Shown here: positions 58,683 through 64,000 of the stretch, piece by piece
Layout of the letters: every line of letters starts with the position of its first letter
Numbering within the stretch: position 1 is the stretch's first letter
DNA from: Comamonas badia DSM 17552
Lineage (GTDB): Bacteria > Pseudomonadota > Gammaproteobacteria > Burkholderiales > Burkholderiaceae_C
Assembly (NCBI RefSeq): GCF_000484635.1
Contig: NZ_AXVM01000001.1
Location: 186,001-250,000, forward strand
Direction: 5' to 3'
Length of the DNA stretch: 64,000 bases
Translations under genes and position numbers: made by a program
Notes under the pieces: model-generated
The model's database searches: none
What the model saw: only the letters and a program-made list of their open reading frames with translations
What the model was told of the DNA's origin: nothing

Positions 58683-60248
58683 ATGAGCCTGGCACCCATC
58701 GTCCTCGCCATCGCGCTGCTGGCGCTGCTCTCGCTGGCGGCGCTGTGGTCCTGGGGCAGATTCGCGCATGCGGCACGCGGAAAGCCCAGCAGCGCCCTGC
58801 CGATTGCCGGCAGCGCCACCGGGCTCGATCGCCTGGTGCAGCCGCTGCTGGATACCCGCCCCGAGGACGAAAGCGCCGCCGTGCTGATCGACGACGCGCT
58901 GGACGCCTTCCTCGCGCGCGCCCACAGCGCCCGCATGGCCGAACGCAGCCTGGATCTGCAGTACTACATCTGGAACCACGACCTGAGCGGCCACCTGCTC
59001 GACGACGAGCTGCTGCGGGCCGCCGAACGCGGCGTGCGCGTGCGGCTGCTGCTCGACGACATGAACGCCGCCGGCAAGGACCCGGCGCTGCTGCTGCTGG
59101 CCGAGCAGCCGAACATCGAGGTGCGCCTGTTCAACCCCGCGCGCAACCGCGATGCCGGGCTGCGGCGCGCGCTGGAGATGGGCTTGCGCTTCGTCGGCTT
59201 CAACCGGCGCATGCACAACAAGGCCTGGATCGCGGACAACCGGCTGGCGATCGTGGGCGGGCGCAACGTGGGCGACGAATACTTCGGCGCGGCGCGCACC
59301 AACTTCCGCGATACCGACCTGCTGCTGCTCGGCCCGGCGGTGGCGCAGGCGAGCGGCATCTTCGATGCCTTCTGGAACTCCGACGCGGTGGTGCCGCTGC
59401 GCCGCCTCACCCCGCGGCGGGCCCGCATCACGCTGGCGCAGCAGGAGACGCGGCAGGCCGAGTGGCAGGCCCAGGCGGCGGGCAGCCCATGGCTGGCCGC
59501 GCTGCACGGGCACGAGCAATGGCTGACGCGCACCTTGCAGGGCGCCAACCTCGCGCTGCACTGGTCCGCGCACTACCAGGTGCTGTCCGACCCGCCCGAA
59601 AAAGCCTCGCCACTGCGCCGCCGCCGCGACCGCGCACAGTGGCTGCTCTATGACGTGATGGCGCTGCTGTTCTCGGCGCGCACGCACAGCCGCATCATGT
59701 CGCCCTACTTCATCCCTGGCGAGGCGGGCGCGCTGATGATCAGCGGCCAGGCACGGCGCGGCGTGGAGGTGCGGGTGCTGACCAACTCGCTGGCTGCCTC
59801 GGACGTGCCGATGGTGCACGCGGGTTATCGGAAATACCGCGAAAACCTGCTGCGCCACGGCGTGCGGCTGTACGAACTCAAACCCGCCGCGCACCGCACC
59901 AGCCGCGCCCTGGTCGGCGCCAGCGGCGCCAGCCTGCACTCCAAATTCATCATGGTGGACGGCGCGCGCGGCTTTGTCGGCTCGTTCAACTTCGACCCGC
60001 GCTCGGTGCAGCTCAACACCGAAATGGGCGTGCTGTTCGACCAGCCCGCGCTGGCGCAGGCGCTGGCCCGCTTTTTCGATGAAAGCACCGCCCCGGAGCT
60101 CGCCTGGCAGGTCACGCAGTCCGACGCCGGCGCGCTGCGGTGGCTGGACCAGACCGACACCCGCCACGCCACCGAGCCGCAGACGCGCGCCGGGCTGCGC
60201 GCCCTGGTGTGGCTGCTGGGCCTGCTGCCACTGGAATCACAACTGTGA
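58683..60248 (+). CDS. Phospholipase D-family (cardiolipin synthase C-like) enzyme
   Basis: A 521-residue PLD-superfamily enzyme with two HKD sites, MHNKAWIADNRLAIVGGRN (about residue 178) and LHSKFIMVDGARGFVGSFN (about 420), in two repeats, plus an N-terminal hydrophobic segment (LAPIVLAIALLALLSLAALW, about 3-22). The layout matches ClsC, which joins phospholipids to cardiolipin, but substrate is not certain. It is sandwiched between phosphate acyltransferase and acyl kinase genes, which is unusual. ATG 58683 or GTG 58680 could both start. Confidence 0.88.
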   Translation: MSLAPIVLAIALLALLSLAALWSWGRFAHAARGKPSSALPIAGSATGLDRLVQPLLDTRPEDESAAVLIDDALDAFLARAHSARMAERSLDLQYYIWNHDLSGHLLDDELLRAAERGVRVRLLLDDMNAAGKDPALLLLAEQPNIEVRLFNPARNRDAGLRRALEMGLRFVGFNRRMHNKAWIADNRLAIVGGRNVGDEYFGAARTNFRDTDLLLLGPAVAQASGIFDAFWNSDAVVPLRRLTPRRARITLAQQETRQAEWQAQAAGSPWLAALHGHEQWLTRTLQGANLALHWSAHYQVLSDPPEKASPLRRRRDRAQWLLYDVMALLFSARTHSRIMSPYFIPGEAGALMISGQARRGVEVRVLTNSLAASDVPMVHAGYRKYRENLLRHGVRLYELKPAAHRTSRALVGASGASLHSKFIMVDGARGFVGSFNFDPRSVQLNTEMGVLFDQPALAQALARFFDESTAPELAWQVTQSDAGALRWLDQTDTRHATEPQTRAGLRALVWLLGLLPLESQL

Positions 60249-60276
60249 AACGCCGGCACACCGGCCGCCCGACACC

Positions 60277-61467
60277 ATGACCGACCAAGGCCTGATTCTC
60301 GTTCTGAACTGCGGCTCATCGAGCATCAAGTTCGCGCTGTTCGATGCCGGCGGCACAGCGCCGCCGCGCGCCGCGCTCCACAGCGGCAAGGTGCAGGGCA
60401 TAGGCCAGGCGCAACCCACGCTGGACGAAGCGGGCAGCGCGCCGCAGCCTGTCGCGCTGGATGCCGAGCACCCCACCACCGCCGCGCTGCAGCTCATTCT
60501 TGCACGCATCGCCACGCGGCTGCGGGGCACGCCGCTCAAGGCCGTGGCCCATCGCGTGGTGCATGGCGGGCAGCATTACTTCGCGCCGACGCGCATCACG
60601 CCGGCGGTGATCGCCGAACTGCGCGCGCTGATCCCGCTGGCGCCGCTGCACCAGCCCTTTCCGCTCAAGGCCATGAGCCTGATCCTGCAGCAGCACCCGG
60701 GCACGGCGCAGGTGGCCTGCTTTGACACCGCGTTCCACCGCACCGTGCCCCAGGTGGAGCAGCTGTTCGCCCTGCCCTGGTCGGCCTGGGAATCCGGCAT
60801 ACGCCGCTACGGCTTTCACGGCCTGTCGTACGACTTCATGAGCCGCGCCCTGCCCGAACGCCATGGCGATGCCGCGCGCGGACGCACCATCGTCGCGCAC
60901 CTGGGCAGCGGCGCCAGCCTGTGCGCGATGCAGGATCTCAAGAGCGTGGCGACCACCATGGGGTTTTCCGCGCTCGACGGGCTGATGATGGGCACGCGCT
61001 GCGGCCTGCTGGACCCCGGCGCGGTGATCTACCTGATGCAGGAGCAAAAGCTGAGCACGGACGAAGTGGCCGCCATGCTCTACCACGACAGCGGGCTGCT
61101 GGGCATCTCTGGCGTCTCGCCCGACCCGCGCGAGCTGCTGCCGCTGGAAGCCGGCAACCAGCGCGTGCGGCTGGCGCTGCAGCTGTACGTGCAGCGCATC
61201 GTGCGCGAGATCGGCGCACTCACCGCCGTGCTGGGGGGCCTGGACATGCTGGTCTTCACCGCCGGCATCGGCGAGCACAACGATGTGCTGCGCGCACGCA
61301 TCTGCGAGCGGCTGCAATGGCTGGGCGTGCAGATGGATGCAGAGGCCAACGCCCGCCACGCCGCGACGATCTCCGCCAGCGGCAGCCGCGTGACCGTGGG
61401 CGTGGAAAAGACCAACGAGGAATGGGTGGCGGCGCAGCAGGCGCTGGAGCTGCTGGCGGCGCCCTGA
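60277..61467 (+). CDS. ackA: Acetate/propionate-family kinase
   Basis: A 396-residue acyl kinase of the ASKHA fold, making ATP from an acyl phosphate. Motifs: LVLNCGSSSIKFALF, AHRVVHGG, HLGSGASLCAM, GVSPDPRELL and VFTAGIGEHND. The usual GTRSGDLDP of acetate kinases reads GTRCGLLDP here, so substrate preference may differ. It is the last gene of the ThDP-to-kinase run, 28 bases after the phospholipase-D-like gene. The symbol reflects the family, not a proven substrate. Confidence 0.88.
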   Translation: MTDQGLILVLNCGSSSIKFALFDAGGTAPPRAALHSGKVQGIGQAQPTLDEAGSAPQPVALDAEHPTTAALQLILARIATRLRGTPLKAVAHRVVHGGQHYFAPTRITPAVIAELRALIPLAPLHQPFPLKAMSLILQQHPGTAQVACFDTAFHRTVPQVEQLFALPWSAWESGIRRYGFHGLSYDFMSRALPERHGDAARGRTIVAHLGSGASLCAMQDLKSVATTMGFSALDGLMMGTRCGLLDPGAVIYLMQEQKLSTDEVAAMLYHDSGLLGISGVSPDPRELLPLEAGNQRVRLALQLYVQRIVREIGALTAVLGGLDMLVFTAGIGEHNDVLRARICERLQWLGVQMDAEANARHAATISASGSRVTVGVEKTNEEWVAAQQALELLAAP

Positions 61468-61483
61468 ACCACTCTGGAAAGGG

Positions 61484-62248
61484 TCAGGCCGGCACGCCCG
61501 CGAGGAATTTCTCGATTACCGTCGCCAGCCACACCGGCGTCTCGTCCATGGGGTAGTGCCCGGCGTTCTTCAGCACCTGCAGCTCGGCCTGCGGAAATTG
61601 CTCCATCCAGGTGGCGCGCGCCGTCGCCTCGCCCAGCGCCGGGTCGTGCTCGCCGGGCAGCACCAGCACCGGCAGCTTCCGGCCCCTGACCTGCTCCACG
61701 GCATTGGTCCTGGCCCACGATGGCAGGTAGCCGCCAACGGCCGCGTTGTCCGAATGCGCCTCGGTGCTGGCCGCCATCGCATCCAGCCAGGTGCCGCTCA
61801 GGCGGTTGCCGGTGGTGAAGTCGATGATGCCGCGGCGCGCGGCCATGGTGGTTTCGGCCGAGCTGAAGAGCTGCCAGCCCTGTTCGTCAAACGGCACGCC
61901 CGACGCGGGCACCGCCGTGATGCCGACGAGCGCGCGCACCCGCTCGGGCGCCGCAGCCAGCACCTGCAGGATGGCCGCGCCGCCCATCGAGTGCCCGACG
62001 AGCGAGAAGCGCTGCCAGCCCAGGTGGTCGGCCAGCGCCAGCGCGTCCTGCGCGATCTGCTCCACGGTGTAGGGCCCGCCCGAGCCGCGCATGCCGCCGT
62101 AGCCGCGGTAATCCATGAAGGCATAGCTGAAGGCCTTGCCATCGAGGTGCTGCGGCAAGCCGCCCCAGCCGTTCGCATGGCCGAACCAGCCATGCAGCGC
62201 GATGACCTTGTGCGCGCCGTCGCCGACGAGAAGATGGGTGTTGGGCAT
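61484..62248 (-). CDS. Alpha/beta hydrolase
   Basis: A 254-residue hydrolase. Oxyanion HGWFGHANGWGGLPQHL, nucleophile Ser in LVGHSMGGAAILQ, acid in VLPGEHDPALG, and His in AGHYPMDETPV. The substrate is unknown; family includes esterases and C-C hydrolases. Start ATG 62248 fits the length best. Divergent from the LLM-class oxidoreductase with about 120 bases between them, which hints at a shared pathway such as breakdown of an organic compound. Confidence 0.87.
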   Translation of the reverse strand: MPNTHLLVGDGAHKVIALHGWFGHANGWGGLPQHLDGKAFSYAFMDYRGYGGMRGSGGPYTVEQIAQDALALADHLGWQRFSLVGHSMGGAAILQVLAAAPERVRALVGITAVPASGVPFDEQGWQLFSSAETTMAARRGIIDFTTGNRLSGTWLDAMAASTEAHSDNAAVGGYLPSWARTNAVEQVRGRKLPVLVLPGEHDPALGEATARATWMEQFPQAELQVLKNAGHYPMDETPVWLATVIEKFLAGVPA

Positions 62249-62370
62249 GCGTCTGTCTCCTGAAAAGCCTTGTGGATGATCTGCATCATACGCAGGCTGG
62301 CCCGCACGAAAAACACCATCGCTACACTGCGGCAAACGCCACGCACGCACGCAAAAACAGGAGACAGGCC

Positions 62371-63390
62371 ATGCGTTTTTCGATCTTTTCCGTCAACGAC
62401 CATTACCCGCCGGAGAAATTCCCGGGCTTCAGCCGCACGGTGGCCGACATCTACAAGGAAATCACCGACCAGGCCGCGCTGGCCGACCGGCTTGGCTACG
62501 ACACCTTCTTCGTCGCCGAGCACCATTTCCACGAATACGGCGCCATCCCCAATGCCGCCATCATGATGGCGCACCTGGCCAACCACACGCAGCGCATCCG
62601 CGTGGGCTCGGCGATTTCGGTGCTCACGCTGCACAACCCGCTGGAGGTGGCCGAGAATTTCGCGATGGTCGACGTGCTCTCGGGCGGGCGGCTGTTCCTG
62701 GGCGTCGGCTCGGGCTACCTCAAGCACGAGTTCGAGGGCTATGGCATTGCGCTGGAGGAAAAGCGCGACCGCTTCGACGAGAACCTGGAAATCGTCACCC
62801 GCCTGCTGGCCGGCGAGCGGCTGACCTACCACGGCAAACACAACCACATTGATGCGGTGCAGCTCAATGTGCTGCCACTGCAAAAGCCCCCGATGATCGC
62901 CGTAGCCATCCTGCGCCGCGAGGCGGCCTTCCATGTCGGGCGCGCAGGGCACGCCATCATCTCCGTCCCTTATGCCTCGGTCGATGACTGGGCCGATGTG
63001 GCGCAGATCGTGGACGAATTCAAGCGCGGGCGAGCCGAGGCGGGCAAGCCCTATCAGCCGGGCGATGCCGTGGTCAGCCTGCACACGCATGTGGCCGAGA
63101 CCGACGAACGTGCGCGTGCGCTCGCGGCCGATCCGTTTGATCTGTACGTCAAGACCCGGCTGTATGCCAGGCGCCAGACCTATGACGACATCCTCCAAAG
63201 CGGCCTGTCGCTGTTCGGCTCGGTCGATCGCGTCGTGGACAAGGTGGTTCAGCTGCACCAGATGGGCGTGGATCACCTGATGACGCAGCATTATTTCGGC
63301 GGTCTGGCGCCCGAGCACGTCGCGCATTCCATGCGTCTTTTTGCTCTGGAAGTCATGCCGCGTGTGCGCGTCAAGCTCTCAAAAGCATAG
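62371..63390 (+). CDS. LLM-class flavin-dependent oxidoreductase
   Basis: A 339-residue luciferase-like monooxygenase (TIM barrel, FMNH2 or F420-type). N-terminus RFSIFSVNDHYPPEKFPGFS, the motif EVAENFAMVDVLSGGRLFLG, and VGSGYLKHEFEGYGI are typical of bacterial LLM proteins. The substrate is unknown. ATG 62371 has ACAGGAGA just ahead. It shares an intergenic region with a hydrolase on the other strand. Confidence 0.88.
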   Translation: MRFSIFSVNDHYPPEKFPGFSRTVADIYKEITDQAALADRLGYDTFFVAEHHFHEYGAIPNAAIMMAHLANHTQRIRVGSAISVLTLHNPLEVAENFAMVDVLSGGRLFLGVGSGYLKHEFEGYGIALEEKRDRFDENLEIVTRLLAGERLTYHGKHNHIDAVQLNVLPLQKPPMIAVAILRREAAFHVGRAGHAIISVPYASVDDWADVAQIVDEFKRGRAEAGKPYQPGDAVVSLHTHVAETDERARALAADPFDLYVKTRLYARRQTYDDILQSGLSLFGSVDRVVDKVVQLHQMGVDHLMTQHYFGGLAPEHVAHSMRLFALEVMPRVRVKLSKA

Positions 63391-63519
63391 TAATGAAGCC
63401 ATAACCGGGTGGGCTCGTTGCGTGCATAACAGCCCCCGGCTCCGGCAGAATCCGCATGCGCCAGCCGGTCAGAAAGGCCGGCGATTCCGCCCCCCGCACC
63501 ACACGCAAGGAGACTCTCC

Positions 63520-63774
63520 ATGGCCACTTTGAAAGCCCAGTTCAAGACCGCCGTCGCCAACTCGAAGAAACTTTCCGAGCGGCCGGACAACAAAACGCTG
63601 CTGAAAATCTATGCGCTGTACAAGCAGGCCACCGAGGGCGACAGCAGCGGCAAGCGCCCCGGGCTGCTCGACCCGGTGGGCCGCGCCAAATGGGATGCGT
63701 GGGACGGCCTCAAGGGTACCAGCGCCGATCAGGCGATGCAGGGGTATGTGGACCTGATCGAATCGCTGAGCTGA
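63520..63774 (+). CDS. Acyl-CoA-binding protein
   Basis: An 84-residue four-helix acyl-CoA-binding protein. Signature residues: DNKTLLKIYALYKQATEGD and the tail LLDPVGRAKWDAWDGLKGTS with KWDAW (the acyl-CoA contact region). Buffers intracellular acyl-CoA. Strong ribosome site AAGGAG at eight bases. Beside a PHA-granule-region protein, so it probably relates to acyl-CoA supply for PHA. Confidence 0.93.
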   Translation: MATLKAQFKTAVANSKKLSERPDNKTLLKIYALYKQATEGDSSGKRPGLLDPVGRAKWDAWDGLKGTSADQAMQGYVDLIESLS

Positions 63775-63795
63775 AAACCGCCCGACAGACCCGGA

Positions 63796-64000
63796 TCAGG
63801 CCTTTGCCCTGGGCCTGGCCCTGGGTTTTGGCTTGGCCTTGGATTCGGCCGCGTGCGCGCTCAGCAGTTGATCGAGGTTGTCGATGATCTCGCTCTCGAT
63901 GCGCTGCTTGAAGACACCCATCAGCAGGCCCAGCTGCACCTGCAGATCAAAGTGCGACGCGGTCACCCGCAGCCGCCCTTTCAGGCCCGGGCGCTCGAAA
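63796..64000 (-). CDS. PHA-granule-region protein (TIGR02610-like), 3' end only
   Basis: Only the last 67 codons are in the window; the start lies beyond the right edge. The visible segment (GLKGRLRVTASHFDLQVQLG and GVFKQRIESEIIDNLDQLL) matches the pattern of the polyhydroxyalkanoic-acid-system family, small proteins often encoded near PHA genes. The C-terminus is a basic Lys/Pro/Arg/Ala tail (KPKPRARPRAKA). Convergent with the acyl-CoA-binding protein gene. Confidence 0.7.
   Translation of the reverse strand, partial: FERPGLKGRLRVTASHFDLQVQLGLLMGVFKQRIESEIIDNLDQLLSAHAAESKAKPKPRARPRAKA

Noticed and set aside
59974-60276. Extension of the acyl kinase frame upstream into the phospholipase-D-like gene
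   Set aside because: Those codons overlap the HKD-containing C-terminus in another frame; kinase similarity begins at ATG 60277.

Overview
The window is GC-rich, densely coded chromosomal DNA from a betaproteobacterium of the order Burkholderiales, most likely family Comamonadaceae. This is inferred from protein character and gene pairs, not from a search. The pointers are form IC RuBisCO with a divergent CbbR, EarP next to EF-P, a small Trp-rich membrane protein, a PHA phasin with two 3-hydroxybutyrate dehydrogenases, and the neighbourhood of leuA, lgt and ilvD. Nearly every base is coding. No gene-free stretch exceeds 300 bases; the longest (about 5306-5603) is filled by a highly structured inverted-repeat element. 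No prophage, CRISPR array, intact insertion sequence or rRNA was seen. One tRNA (Val, GAC) is present. Layout: 1-3001 holds the Calvin-cycle genes cbbLS with divergent cbbR. 3150-5580 holds an mscS-like gene broken by an amber codon, a CaiB-type CoA-transferase and the folded element. 5604-7447 is earP-efp with a terminator. 7450-9095 is an isochorismatase-like hydrolase divergent from a GlxA-type regulator. 9195-11431 is an OmpR/EnvZ-type two-component system. 11554-15743 is bdhA, an alpha/beta hydrolase translationally coupled to relA, and tRNA-Val. 15847-17647 is adenine/adenosine deaminase and serB. 17765-21270 holds a phosphotransferase gene interrupted by a 7-bp tandem repeat (a probable phase-variation switch), a glycosyltransferase, crcB and a LOG-family gene. 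21475-23122 is fccAB (sulfide dehydrogenase). 23144-28906 runs leftward: rmuC, a 2-hydroxyacid dehydrogenase, nhaD, pncB and a thioesterase. 29138-30659 is phaP and a 3-hydroxyacyl-CoA dehydrogenase. 30710-34161 is pbpG, leuA with a leucine-codon leader and attenuator, and dsbB. 34301-41389 is a universal stress protein, matB, enoyl-CoA hydratase, lgt, a second 3-hydroxybutyrate dehydrogenase, an AidB-like acyl-CoA dehydrogenase and its probable TetR regulator. 41569-46616 is a PaaI-type thioesterase, ilvD, the Trp-rich protein, cytochrome c, cfa and an AhpD-like protein. 46681-55039 is a DUF3482-type GTPase with a DUF2868-type membrane protein, eptA, an FMN reductase, an acyl-CoA dehydrogenase and a yddG-like exporter. 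55171-61467 is a tight five-gene run (ThDP enzyme, PEP-mutase/ICL-fold lyase, phosphate acyltransferase, phospholipase-D-type enzyme, acyl kinase). 61484-64000 is an alpha/beta hydrolase, a luciferase-like monooxygenase, an acyl-CoA-binding protein and the 3' end of a PHA-granule-region protein. Taken together, the genes fit a facultative chemolithoautotroph that can oxidise sulfide (FccAB) and fix CO2 (RuBisCO), stores carbon as polyhydroxyalkanoate, and has ample fatty-acid and branched-acid turnover. The most unusual signals are the heptanucleotide-repeat frameshift switch in the phosphotransferase/glycosyltransferase pair (18223-18291), the three-stem inverted-repeat element (5309-5579), the leuA leader-peptide attenuator (33457-33623), and the acyl-phosphate operon (55171-61467) whose substrate is unknown.
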